In this document: piece after piece, positions 18,740 to 26,728 of the stretch | How the letters are laid out: every line of letters begins with the position of its first letter | Position numbering within the stretch: the stretch's first letter is position 1 | Origin: Crenobacter caeni | Lineage (GTDB): Bacteria > Pseudomonadota > Gammaproteobacteria > Burkholderiales > Chromobacteriaceae | Direction: 5' to 3' | Length of the DNA: 64,000 nt | NCBI RefSeq assembly: GCF_010435965.1 | Contig: NZ_JAAGAA010000002.1 | Span: forward strand, 1 to 64,000 | Position numbers and translations under genes: made by a program | The notes under the pieces: model-generated | Told to the model about the DNA's origin: nothing | Seen by the model: only the letters and a program-made list of their open reading frames with translations | Database searches by the model: none

Positions 18740-19675
18740 ATGAACTCGCTCGTGAAAACGCTGATGGGTACCGCCTTCGCGGCCCTGATCGCCACCGGTT
18801 GCAGCAAGCAGGGCCCGGAAGCTTCGGCCGAGGCGTCCGCCGCCGCCGCCGACAGCGGCGTGCCGACCATTGGTCTGGCCGTCTCCACGCAGAACAACCC
18901 CTTCTTCGTCTCGCTCAAGCACGGCGCCGAGGAAGAGGCGAAGGCGCAGGGCCTGAACCTGGTGGTGGTCGACGCGCAGGACGACCCGGCCAAGCAGATC
19001 GCCAGCATCGAGGACCTGATCCAGAAGAAGGTCAAGGTCATCCTGGTCAACCCGACCGACTCCGCGGCCGTGGTTTCCGCGGTGAAGGCCGCCAACGCAG
19101 CCGGCATTCCGGTGGTCACCCTCGACCGTTCGGTCGAAGGCGGCGAGGTGGTCGCGCATATCGCGTCGGACAACGTGGCCGGCGGCGAGATGGCCGCCAA
19201 CTTCCTGAAGGAAAAACTGGCAGGCAAGGGCAAGGTCGTCGAACTGGAAGGTATCCCGGGCGCGTCCGCTGCTCGTGAGCGTGGCCAGGGCTTCCACAAC
19301 GTGATCGACAAGGAAACCGGCATCCAGGTTGCCGCCAAGCAGCCGGCCGACTTCGACCGCGCGCGCGGCATGAGCGTGATGGAAAACATCCTGCAGGGCC
19401 AGAAGGACGTCGCCGGCGTGTTCGCGCACAACGACGAGATGGCGCTGGGTGCGCTGCAGGCGCTCGAATCCGCCGGCCTGAAGGACGTGGTGGTGGTCGG
19501 CTTCGACGCGACCGACGACGCGGTCGCCGCCGTCAAGGCCGGCCGCATGGCCGCGACCGTCGCGCAGAAGCCGGAGCTGATCGGCAAGGCCGGTGTCGAC
19601 ACGGCCAAGAAGATCATCGACGGCCAAAGCGTCGACAAGAACATCCCGGTGCCGCTCGAGCTGGTCAAGCAGTAA
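18740..19675 (+). CDS. rbsB: Ribose ABC importer, substrate-binding lipoprotein
   Basis: A 311-residue periplasmic binding protein of the LacI/RbsB-like type (Peripla_BP_4). Ribose-site features include GLAVSTQNNPFF near the start of the mature domain, the RSVEGGEVVAHIASDN segment and HNDEMALGALQAL. The unusual point is the signal: LIATGCSKQ is a lipobox, so the protein should be lipid-anchored rather than free in the periplasm as in E. coli. A 25-residue Ala/Ser/Glu-rich linker follows the cysteine. The start is the ATG 37 bases after rbsC; an in-frame upstream extension is not needed. A terminator follows. Confidence 0.94.
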   Translation: MNSLVKTLMGTAFAALIATGCSKQGPEASAEASAAAADSGVPTIGLAVSTQNNPFFVSLKHGAEEEAKAQGLNLVVVDAQDDPAKQIASIEDLIQKKVKVILVNPTDSAAVVSAVKAANAAGIPVVTLDRSVEGGEVVAHIASDNVAGGEMAANFLKEKLAGKGKVVELEGIPGASAARERGQGFHNVIDKETGIQVAAKQPADFDRARGMSVMENILQGQKDVAGVFAHNDEMALGALQALESAGLKDVVVVGFDATDDAVAAVKAGRMAATVAQKPELIGKAGVDTAKKIIDGQSVDKNIPVPLELVKQ

Positions 19676-19699
19676 GCCCCGCTTGTTCTCCCATCCAAG

Positions 19700-19725
19700 A
19701 TGGCGCCCTTGCGGCGCCATTTTTA
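19700..19725 (+). terminator. Ribose operon terminator
   Basis: Stem atggcgcc / ggcgccat with loop cttgc, followed by a T run. It lies 24 bases after the rbsB stop. Confidence 0.9.
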
Positions 19726-19800
19726 TTGACCTGCAGCAATATGCCTTTTGGGTTTGCTGGCTACGCTGTGCCTTTTGTCACGACTGGAAAGAAACATCCG

Positions 19801-20175
19801 ATGAAAAGCATTTCGGTATTGGTGATCGGCGCCGGCGAGACCGGCGCGCCGCTTTTGACGCAGCTGCTGGACGCGCCGTTCGTCGACGTGCGCGGCGTCG
19901 CCGACCTTGACCTGACGCGGCCGGGCATCGCGCTTGCCCGCGCGCGCGGCGTGGCGGTCAGCGACGACTTCGAGGCGCTGGTGAAAGCCGGGCCCGACGT
20001 CGACGTGATCATCGACGTCACCGGCGTGCCGGCGGTACGCGAGCGGCTGCGTACGCTGATGCAGCAAGGCGGCAACACGCATACCGTGATCGTGCACGAG
20101 CGCGTCGCGTTGCTGATGATGTCGCTGGGCGCAGGACAGCTGGTAGAGACTCGCCATGCCGAGAGCGGTTACTGA
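19801..20175 (+). CDS. Small NAD(P)-binding Rossmann-fold protein
   Basis: A 124-residue protein that is little more than one nucleotide-binding domain. It begins MKSISVLVIGAGETGAPLL, with the GxGxxG loop at about residues 10-15, and has an acidic residue (DLD) at the end of the second strand. VDVIIDVTGVPAVRERL follows, as in the N-terminal domain of homoserine or dihydrodipicolinate dehydrogenase families. There is no catalytic domain, so it may bind NAD(H), CoA or a similar ligand as a sensor or partner. I do not recognise a named family. Its last 20 bases overlap the next gene. Confidence 0.7.
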   Translation: MKSISVLVIGAGETGAPLLTQLLDAPFVDVRGVADLDLTRPGIALARARGVAVSDDFEALVKAGPDVDVIIDVTGVPAVRERLRTLMQQGGNTHTVIVHERVALLMMSLGAGQLVETRHAESGY

Positions 20176-20626
20176 GCGCGGGCGGCCAGCCGGGATACTG
20201 GCCGTCCTGTTGCTGGCGGTGGCACCGGCGTTGGCGGAGGCCGCGTGCCTGCGCGGCGAGTCGACCGTGTTTGCCTGCCAGAGCACGCAGGGCAAGCAAA
20301 TCGAGGTGTGCGACGCCGGGCGTACCCTCAGCTACGCCTTCGGCCGCCCCGGGCGCCCCGAGATCGTCCTGCGCGTGCCGCGTGCGGCGGCGTCGACCTG
20401 GCAGTGGCAGGGCGTCGGCCGTTATGTCTCGTACGCGGTCAACCTGCCCAACGGCAACACCGAGTACAGCGTGTACTGGGGGATGGACCGCCTGAGCGAT
20501 GAACACGAGGTCGAGGCCGGCGTGCACGTGAGCATAGGCGGACGTCCGGCCGCGACCGTACGCTGCGCGCCCGGCGCCGATATCGAGCAGAACATCGAGG
20601 GGATCGATCTGCGCGCGGCCGGCTAA
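20156..20626 (+). CDS. Secreted protein of unknown function
   Basis: 156 residues with a signal peptide: a basic start (MPRAVTERGRP), a hydrophobic core (AGILAVLLLAVAPALA) and a likely cleavage after AEA near residue 29. The mature part has four cysteines, which could form two disulfides, and a beta-rich pattern (RPEIVLRVP, TEYSVYWGMDRL). It overlaps the preceding Rossmann-protein gene by 20 bases in another frame, so the two are probably co-expressed. Its stop codon overlaps the stop of an exonuclease relic on the other strand. Family not recognised. Confidence 0.65.
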   Translation: MPRAVTERGRPAGILAVLLLAVAPALAEAACLRGESTVFACQSTQGKQIEVCDAGRTLSYAFGRPGRPEIVLRVPRAAASTWQWQGVGRYVSYAVNLPNGNTEYSVYWGMDRLSDEHEVEAGVHVSIGGRPAATVRCAPGADIEQNIEGIDLRAAG

Positions 20627-20667
20627 GCGACGCCGCGCTGTTTCAACGCGAGGGTGAGCATTGCCGC
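20623..20667 (-). pseudogene. Relic of the 3' end of the DnaQ-like exonuclease gene
   Basis: Read on the minus strand these 45 bases encode AAMLTLALKQRGVA and a stop. The intact exonuclease gene ending at 22780 encodes AAMLYLALKQRGFG and a stop in the same place. The two DNA segments match at 39 of 45 positions by direct count, and the reading frame and stop are kept. Beyond 20667 similarity fades, with a likely small deletion. It is a leftover of an older copy of the gene tail, not a functional gene. Confidence 0.75.
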
Positions 20668-20786
20668 AGCGCGGCGGGGCTGTGGCGCTTGCCGGATGGA
20701 CGCTCTTGCGTTAGCCGCCGGCTGACAAGCCCTTGCCATTGGCGTACCGTAATGGATCCAATATCCATAAACGGAGCGCCCGAGCC

Positions 20787-21098
20787 ATGACCCATCCTGT
20801 CCTTCTGCAAATCGACTTCGACTACGCTGGCCCTTGGGGAGAAGACCTGGCCGCCGCTGCGGCGCCGCTGGCGGCGGACATCGCCGCCGAGCCTGCGCTC
20901 ATCTGGAAGATCTGGACCGAGAACCGGGAAGAGGGCGTCGCGGGCGGCTGGTATGCCTTTACCTCGCGCGAGGCCGCCGACACCTATCTGGCCAAGCACA
21001 GCGCCCGGCTGCACGCCTTTGGCGTAGACAGCGTGCGCGCACGGTTCCTGAACCCGAACAGTGCGCTGGGGGCGCTTACCCGCAGTCCGCTTTCCTGA
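20787..21098 (+). CDS. ydhR: YdhR-type putative monooxygenase
   Basis: A 103-residue protein closely matching the small YdhR family (dimeric alpha+beta barrel, related to antibiotic-biosynthesis monooxygenases). Shared features are LLQIDFDYAGPWGEDL at the N-terminus, the EPALIWKIWTEN segment, GGWYAFTSREAADTYL and HSARLHAFGV. No cofactor motif exists in this family and the physiological substrate is unknown; oxidation of aromatics has been proposed from structure. An in-frame extension to 20733 is unlikely because the family starts at MTHPVLLQ. It is convergent with the chemoreceptor gene. Confidence 0.85.
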   Translation: MTHPVLLQIDFDYAGPWGEDLAAAAAPLAADIAAEPALIWKIWTENREEGVAGGWYAFTSREAADTYLAKHSARLHAFGVDSVRARFLNPNSALGALTRSPLS

Positions 21099-21123
21099 GC
21101 CGGGAGGGCCGGCAGGCCGGCGC

Positions 21124-22749
21124 TCAGATGCGGAAGGTCTCGGTCTGGGTGGCCAGTTCGCCGGAGGTGCGCTGCAGTGCCTCGCTGTCGCGGCTGATCT
21201 GGCTGGCCTGTTCGATGGCGCGGTCGACCTCGGTTTTTGCCTGCTCCAGCATCTGGCCGGTCGCGCGTACCGCTTGATGGATATGCTGCGCCCGCTCGCC
21301 GGCGTGTTCGACCTGGCCCAGCGACGCACCCAGGCCGGCGATGCCCGCCTCGATGCGGGCGGCGACCTGCTTTGACTCGTCGGCGACCCTTTGCGCGTCG
21401 CTCCGGGTGCTGTCCATGCCGGCGCATAGCTGGTCGATATTGGCGACGATGCCGCCGATCGCCTGTTTGGTGCGCGTCAGCGTGCTGGAGGTTTGCAAGG
21501 AGAGCTTGCGTACCTCGTCGGCGACCACCGCGAAGCCGCGGCCGTTTTCGCCGGCCCGGGCTGCCTCGATCGCGGCGTTGAGCGCGAGCAGATTGGTTTG
21601 CTGGGCGATGTCCTCGATCACGGCGAGGATGCCGTTGATTTCCTGTGCCTGCTGGCTGACCTTGCCCAATTGTCCGGCAAGCTCGGTGGTCTGCGCCGCG
21701 CTGGCATCCACCTCGCCGGCGAGCAGGGTGAGGCCGGTGGCCGCCTGGGTCAGCTGATGGTGGCTCTCGCCGATCAGCCCGGCCGCCTCCCGGCTGAGTT
21801 GCGCTGCCGCGTCGGCGGTTTCCTCGATCTGCGCGCGCTGTGCCGAGAAAGCGTGCAGGGTGTGGCCGGCGCCCGAGAGCTCGCCGTTCATGTCCAGGCT
21901 TTGCCGGAAAAAGCGCTCGGCCTGGGCGCTGGCGTGCTGCGCGCCTTGCCGTGCCCCGTTCAGCGACTGGCGAAGTTCTGCGAGTAGGGTGTTCAGTGCC
22001 CGGCCGATGGCGCCGACCTCGTCGTTCCCCTCGTCCAGTTGCGCGTTCAGGTCGCGCGCCTGCGCCATGCCGACCAGCGTGTGCTGCATGGTCTCCAGGC
22101 GACGGCTCAGACGGCTGCCGACCTGCCAGGCCACCACGCTGCCCAGCACGATCAGGAAAACCCCCATCAGCGAGAGCCTGATGAAGTTCTGCTTCGCGGC
22201 CGCTTCGATCGTGGAGAGCGACACGTCGATGCCGACAATATATTCCAGCCCGCCTGGCGTCTGCATGGGCTGGAACAGCGAGCGGTGCTCGCCGAAGCTG
22301 TCGGTGTATTCGGCGAAGTACGGCTGGCGGTTCCTGAGCGCGGCCAGCGCCTCCGGCGGGGCGTCCTCGTAGACATCGCCGGACTGGGCGAACTTGTTTT
22401 CACCAAAATCCGCCTTGGTCGCCGAGTCCGCCAGATAGACGATCTTGCCGTCGCGCAGGACGAGCGCGTACAGGTATTCGAGGTTGACCCGCTCGACGAA
22501 CTGCCCGTTGGCGGAGACCTTGGCGCGATACTCGTCAGCGGGCACCTGTCCTGCGTCCAGGCGCTTGAGGTAGCTCTCGGGCAGCAGCCACGGTGTCGCG
22601 TGGGCGGCGGCGCGCAATCTGCCGTCGACCTCGGCGCGCAAATCCTGCCACTTGCCCCACTGCGCGTAGGCGACGATGGCCAGCACCGAGAGGATGTTCG
22701 CCAGCATCAACGCGGCGATGATGCGTCCCTTGAGTCCCAGTCGTTTCAT
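21124..22749 (-). CDS. Methyl-accepting chemotaxis protein
   Basis: A 541-residue chemoreceptor. It has a first membrane segment (about 10-29), a periplasmic sensor of about 160 residues with a Cache-like pattern ([31 protein letters not shown]), and a second membrane segment (about 190-212). A HAMP region follows, then a long signalling coiled coil whose tip (about 381-417) has [19 protein letters not shown] and [12 protein letters not shown]. It signals through CheA/CheW. No C-terminal pentapeptide tether for CheR/CheB is present (the end is ETFRI). The ligand is not predictable. It sits in the segment bounded by the exonuclease-tail repeat, suggesting it arrived by rearrangement. Confidence 0.95.
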   Translation of the reverse strand: MKRLGLKGRIIAALMLANILSVLAIVAYAQWGKWQDLRAEVDGRLRAAAHATPWLLPESYLKRLDAGQVPADEYRAKVSANGQFVERVNLEYLYALVLRDGKIVYLADSATKADFGENKFAQSGDVYEDAPPEALAALRNRQPYFAEYTDSFGEHRSLFQPMQTPGGLEYIVGIDVSLSTIEAAAKQNFIRLSLMGVFLIVLGSVVAWQVGSRLSRRLETMQHTLVGMAQARDLNAQLDEGNDEVGAIGRALNTLLAELRQSLNGARQGAQHASAQAERFFRQSLDMNGELSGAGHTLHAFSAQRAQIEETADAAAQLSREAAGLIGESHHQLTQAATGLTLLAGEVDASAAQTTELAGQLGKVSQQAQEINGILAVIEDIAQQTNLLALNAAIEAARAGENGRGFAVVADEVRKLSLQTSSTLTRTKQAIGGIVANIDQLCAGMDSTRSDAQRVADESKQVAARIEAGIAGLGASLGQVEHAGERAQHIHQAVRATGQMLEQAKTEVDRAIEQASQISRDSEALQRTSGELATQTETFRI

Positions 22750-22779
22750 GGATAAGCCTTTCTGATGCGTAGCGGCCGA

Positions 22780-23388
22780 CTAGCCGAAGCCGCGCTGTTT
22801 CAAGGCGAGGTAGAGCATTGCCGCGGTAATCGCGTCGCCCGCCGCGTCGTGGCGCGGCAGCGCCGGTACCTTCAGCTCGTCGATCAGCGTCTGCAGCTTG
22901 AGGTCGACGTGGCTGTCCGGGTGCTGGCGGAACTTGTAGTCGTAGTAGCGCGCCGAGAGCTCGACCTGCCGGTTGGGCAGCGTGCAGCCGATCAGCGGCT
23001 TCACGTACTTGTTGAGCACGGCGACGTCGAATTCGAGGTAGTAGCCGACCAGCGCCCGCCCGCCGATGAAGTCGAGCAGCCGGCCGACGGCGTCGGCCGG
23101 CGTGAGCCCCGCGCTCAGGTCGCGCGGGCGCAGCCCGTGCACGCTGACGTTCTTCGCCTCGGGCCGGTGTTCAGGGCGGACCAGTACGTCGAAGGTCTCG
23201 CTGGCGATGATGCGGTTGCCGCGGATCTTCACCGCGCCGATCGACAGCAGCTCGGCCTCGCCGACGTTGAGGCTGGTCGTCTCGCAGTCGACGCTGACGA
23301 GTTCGTCCGGATGCTCGTCGAACAGCGCAAGGTAGCGTTCGTCGCGCAGGCTGTGCTTTTGCCAGCCGCGCTTGATGGCGGCGAGCAT
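22780..23388 (-). CDS. DnaQ-like 3'-5' exonuclease (DEDDh)
   Basis: A 202-residue exonuclease related to the epsilon subunit of DNA polymerase III. The ExoI motif is VDCETTSL with D34 and E36; ExoII lies around YYLEFDVAVLN; ExoIII has RHDAAGDA with H180 and D185, so all DEDDh residues are present. It does not resemble full DnaQ in its C-terminus and is not next to polymerase genes. Its ATG overlaps the stop of the DUF294/CBS gene upstream (ATGA), a coupling seen between these two families in other proteobacteria. The nucleic-acid or nucleotide substrate is unknown. Confidence 0.9.
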   Translation of the reverse strand: MLAAIKRGWQKHSLRDERYLALFDEHPDELVSVDCETTSLNVGEAELLSIGAVKIRGNRIIASETFDVLVRPEHRPEAKNVSVHGLRPRDLSAGLTPADAVGRLLDFIGGRALVGYYLEFDVAVLNKYVKPLIGCTLPNRQVELSARYYDYKFRQHPDSHVDLKLQTLIDELKVPALPRHDAAGDAITAAMLYLALKQRGFG

Positions 23389-25193
23389 CAGAAGCTCCCC
23401 AGCTTGAAGTGGTGGCGCAACTGCTGCTTGTAGCGTTTGACCACGGCAAACGCGTCTTTGAGCAGGTCGCGCTCGGGCGCGCTCAGGCGCTCGGGCGCGA
23501 TCAGGTTGCCAGGCACCTGGCCATCCTCCAGCGCGGCCAGGCCACTCTCAAGCTTGATCCCCAACAGGAAGGCCAGCGCTTCGCCGACTTCCTCAACCAT
23601 CTCGTCGGCGAGCACGCCCAGGCGGGCGAGTTCCAGCAGGCGCTCGTGCGTGTTGCACGCGTGCACGCCGTTTTCCAGCGCGAGCGCGCGGGTGCCGTGC
23701 ACGATGGGGAAGATGCCGCCCTTCTTGAGGTCGAGCACCGCCTCGCCGTCAGCCTCGCGGGTCAGCAGTTGCGCGAACATGCCAAGCGGGGTGTCGAACT
23801 GTTCGATCGCGGCGGCGAAGCGCGCGTAGAACGCGGCGTCGTCGGCGATCAGCTCCCGCAGGCGTGCCTTGGCCGACGCGAGCAGGCCGGCGTCGCCGGT
23901 AACCGCCTCGGCGTCGACGAAGATCGCGAGGTTCATCAGCGCGTCGCCGGCCGGCTGCCAGGTCCACTGGCGCAGCTGCCCGGCGAGTGCGCTTTCGGTG
24001 AAGCGCCACGCGGCGTTGCTGACCATGATGCCGCCGGGGCAGGGCGGGTAGCCGAATTGTTCAAGCGCGGCCGAGAAGGCCTGGCAGGCCGCCTCGACGC
24101 CGTCTGCGGGAAAGCCGTCGCGGATGATCAGCGCGTTGTCCTGGTCGGTCTTCAGGATCTGCTCGCCGCGCCCCTCCGACCCCATCACGACCAGGCAGCT
24201 GTTGGCGACGAGTTCGCCCGGCGCCACCAGCGCCCAGGTGCGCTCGAACAGCTGTGCGTTGAGCGTCTGCACCAGGCGCGCGAGCTGCACCGGCTTGACG
24301 CCGTGGCTGTTGAGGATGGACGTGAGGCGGGTGATCTGGCGTGCGGCGCCGGCGAGCTCGGCGAGGGTGGTGGCGCGCGCGATGCGCTGCGCGATCAGGT
24401 GCGAGTGGTTGGAGAAGTACGACAGCACGTCGACCTGCGACAGGATGCCGACCGCCTCGCCCCCCTCGAGCACGACCAGCCGGCGAATATTGCTGCGCGT
24501 CATCGTCAAGAGCGCGTTGAACAGGAAGTCGTCGCGGCTGACGCTCGCCAGCCTGAAGTTGGCGAGCGAGGCAAGCGGGGTGTCGTAGGGGATGCCCTCG
24601 ATGATCACCTCGCGAAAATCGGTGGTCGTATAGATGCCGAGCCGCTCGCCGTCGCGCACCAGCAGCGACTTGACCTTGTTTTCCTTCATCGTGCGCGCCG
24701 CCTCGCGCAGGCTCAGGCTGCCCTCGACGCAGACCGGCGTGCGCAGTTCGACGTCGCCGACCGTGGCGGTGAGCAGGGTCTGCAGCTCGCGCGAGCCCGA
24801 GCGCTCGGAGAGTACGCCGAACTTCTCGGAGACGCTGGCGAAGAAGTACGCGCCAAAGCGCAGGTTGCGCTCGGTCAGCGCGATGAGCGCCGCGCGCGGC
24901 AGGGACAGCAAGAGCGCCTCCTCGTGCACGACGAAGCGGTGGGCGGTGGCGCCGGTGACCAGCGCGCGCGCGTCGAACACGTCGTCCTTGCGGTAGACGC
25001 CGATCACCTCGTCGCCGGCCATCTCGCGCACGATACCCTTGAGCACGATCCACAGTGCGTCGACCGTGTCGCCCGGGCCGAGGATGGTCTCGTCGTCGCC
25101 GAAGAACACGATGTCGGCCTGCGCCTCGAGGGTTTGGCGTTCGGCGGGTTCGAGCTGGTCGAACGGTGGGTGGTTGAAGTCGAAACGGGTCAT
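23388..25193 (-). CDS. cNMP-binding/CBS/DUF294 nucleotidyltransferase-like protein
   Basis: A 601-residue multidomain signalling protein. An N-terminal cyclic-nucleotide-binding-like domain (about 10-125) contains DTVDALWIVLKGIVRE. Two CBS motifs (about 150-275) are seen in VKSLLVRDGERLGIYTTTDF and RLVVLEGGEAVGILSQVD. A DUF294 domain follows (about 300-450) with the nucleotidyltransferase-like signature GSEGRGEQ and TDQDNAL, then a C-terminal DUF294_C helical domain. Relatives resemble GlnD-type nucleotidyltransferases, so adenylyl or uridylyl transfer to a partner is possible but unproven. I start at MTRFDFNHPP, where the family begins. It overlaps and likely drives the exonuclease gene. Confidence 0.9.
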   Translation of the reverse strand: MTRFDFNHPPFDQLEPAERQTLEAQADIVFFGDDETILGPGDTVDALWIVLKGIVREMAGDEVIGVYRKDDVFDARALVTGATAHRFVVHEEALLLSLPRAALIALTERNLRFGAYFFASVSEKFGVLSERSGSRELQTLLTATVGDVELRTPVCVEGSLSLREAARTMKENKVKSLLVRDGERLGIYTTTDFREVIIEGIPYDTPLASLANFRLASVSRDDFLFNALLTMTRSNIRRLVVLEGGEAVGILSQVDVLSYFSNHSHLIAQRIARATTLAELAGAARQITRLTSILNSHGVKPVQLARLVQTLNAQLFERTWALVAPGELVANSCLVVMGSEGRGEQILKTDQDNALIIRDGFPADGVEAACQAFSAALEQFGYPPCPGGIMVSNAAWRFTESALAGQLRQWTWQPAGDALMNLAIFVDAEAVTGDAGLLASAKARLRELIADDAAFYARFAAAIEQFDTPLGMFAQLLTREADGEAVLDLKKGGIFPIVHGTRALALENGVHACNTHERLLELARLGVLADEMVEEVGEALAFLLGIKLESGLAALEDGQVPGNLIAPERLSAPERDLLKDAFAVVKRYKQQLRHHFKLGSF

Positions 25194-25292
25194 GGCGGGC
25201 ACGCGGTCTAGAGTTATTCCTATAGCATAACGGCAGCTTGGCCGCGTGGCCATCAGGGGCATGCCGGCTGTCTGGCCGGCGCAACAGCGTGC

Positions 25293-26066
25293 TCAGGCGT
25301 CGCGGTACAGCGGCGTGCCGTCGCGGAACAGCACCAGTTCGCCCGGCGCGAGCGCGGTCCACGCCTCGTTGTCGGTCAAGGGCTGGGTCGCGATCACCGC
25401 GACGCGGTCGTTGGGGGTGGTCACCGTCGCGAAGTCGACCGACACGTCGTCGTCGACCAGGTGCGCGGTGTTGAACGGTGCCTGGCGCACGATGAAGTGC
25501 AGGTGGGTCGAGCAGTGCGCGAACAGGAGCTCGCCGTTGCTCAGCATGAAGTTGAACACGCCGAAGGCGCGGATCTCGCGGGCGAGGCGGGCAAGTTCGG
25601 CGTACAGCGCGCCGGTTTCCGGCATCGCGCCCCACTTGTGGCGCAGCGTCTCCAGGATGTGGCAGAACGCGCGCTCGGAGTCGGTGCCGCCGACCGGCCG
25701 GTAGAAGTGGCCGGTCGGCGGGTCGAAAGACTTGAGGTCGCCGTTGTGCGCGAAGATCCAGTAGCGTCCCCACATCTCGCGCACGAAGGGGTGGCAGTTC
25801 TCCAGCCTGATCTCGCCCTGCGTCGCCTTGCGGATATGCGCGATCACGTTTTCCGACTTGATCGGGTAGCGGCGCACCAGGTCGGCGACCGGCGACTCGC
25901 TGGAGGGCTTGTCGTCGAGGAACACGCGCACGCCCGGCCCCTCGAAAAAGGCGATGCCCCAGCCGTCGGCGTGATGGTCGGTCAGTCCGCCGCGGCGGTG
26001 GAACCCCTCGAACGAGAACAGGATGTCGGTCGGGGTGTTGCAGTTCATTCCGAGTAGCTGGCACAT
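25293..26066 (-). CDS. Class II glutamine amidotransferase, YafJ type
   Basis: A 257-residue Ntn-hydrolase of the GATase_4 family. The sequence begins MCQLLGMN, so removal of Met exposes Cys2 as the catalytic nucleophile; this also fixes the start even though no Shine-Dalgarno is evident. Other features are the HADGWGIAFF motif, ENVIAHIRKAT and IFAHNGDLKSF, which line the glutamine pocket. No synthase domain is attached, so the ammonia acceptor is unknown. The gene stands alone, divergent from the HslV-like gene. Confidence 0.9.
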   Translation of the reverse strand: MCQLLGMNCNTPTDILFSFEGFHRRGGLTDHHADGWGIAFFEGPGVRVFLDDKPSSESPVADLVRRYPIKSENVIAHIRKATQGEIRLENCHPFVREMWGRYWIFAHNGDLKSFDPPTGHFYRPVGGTDSERAFCHILETLRHKWGAMPETGALYAELARLAREIRAFGVFNFMLSNGELLFAHCSTHLHFIVRQAPFNTAHLVDDDVSVDFATVTTPNDRVAVIATQPLTDNEAWTALAPGELVLFRDGTPLYRDA

Positions 26067-26150
26067 GGTGTCGGTACGGCGGCGGGCGCGCCCTTGTAAT
26101 TTCGCGTTTCGGCCTGCATCTTACCGGTTTTGAACGCTTTGGGTGAGGGC

Positions 26151-26726
26151 ATGACGACCATAGTGGTGGTAAGGAAGGGGGGCGAGGTCGCGATCGCCGC
26201 GGACAGCCAGACGACGTTCGGCGACGACCAGAAGCTCTTGGCCGGTTACGACCTCCACCACGACAAGATCTTCAGCATCGGCGAGCACCACCTGGCGATC
26301 GCCGGCTCCGCCGCGCACGACCTGGTGCTGCAGAACGCTTTGCGCAGCCTGAAGAGCCGCGACCTCAAGAGCCGCGCCGGCATCTTCGAGACCTTCCGCA
26401 AGCTGCATCCCAAGCTGAAGGACCACTTCTTCCTGCGTCCGGAAGAGGAGGACGACGACCCGTACGAGTCCAGCCAGCTGATGCTGCTGCTGGCCAACCC
26501 CCACGGCATCTTTGGCGTCTACCCGATGCGCGAGGTCTACGAGTTCTCCCGCTTCTGGGCGATCGGCTCGGGCCGCGCGTTCGCGATGGGCGCGATGTAT
26601 ACCTGTTACGAAGACGACCTGAGCGCGGCGCAGATCGCCGAACGCGGCATCCTCGCCGGCTGCGAGTTCGACCTGTCCTCGTCGCTGCCGATGTCGCTCT
26701 ACACCCTACCGCTTAGCAAGGAATGA
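26151..26726 (+). CDS. HslV/proteasome-beta-like Ntn hydrolase
   Basis: A 191-residue protein beginning MTTIVVVRKGGEVAIAADSQ, which aligns by eye with the start of HslV. Met removal would leave Thr as N-terminal nucleophile, and an Asp and Lys (HDKIFSI) occupy the expected places. It departs from HslV in the middle, where an acidic loop EEEDDDPYES is present, and there is no hslU ATPase gene nearby. I chose the ATG that yields the N-terminal Thr; seven more residues upstream would abolish it. Its end overlaps the ATG region of hslO, so the two are co-transcribed. Function as a peptidase is inferred only. Confidence 0.8.
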   Translation: MTTIVVVRKGGEVAIAADSQTTFGDDQKLLAGYDLHHDKIFSIGEHHLAIAGSAAHDLVLQNALRSLKSRDLKSRAGIFETFRKLHPKLKDHFFLRPEEEDDDPYESSQLMLLLANPHGIFGVYPMREVYEFSRFWAIGSGRAFAMGAMYTCYEDDLSAAQIAERGILAGCEFDLSSSLPMSLYTLPLSKE

Positions 26727-26728
26727 AC

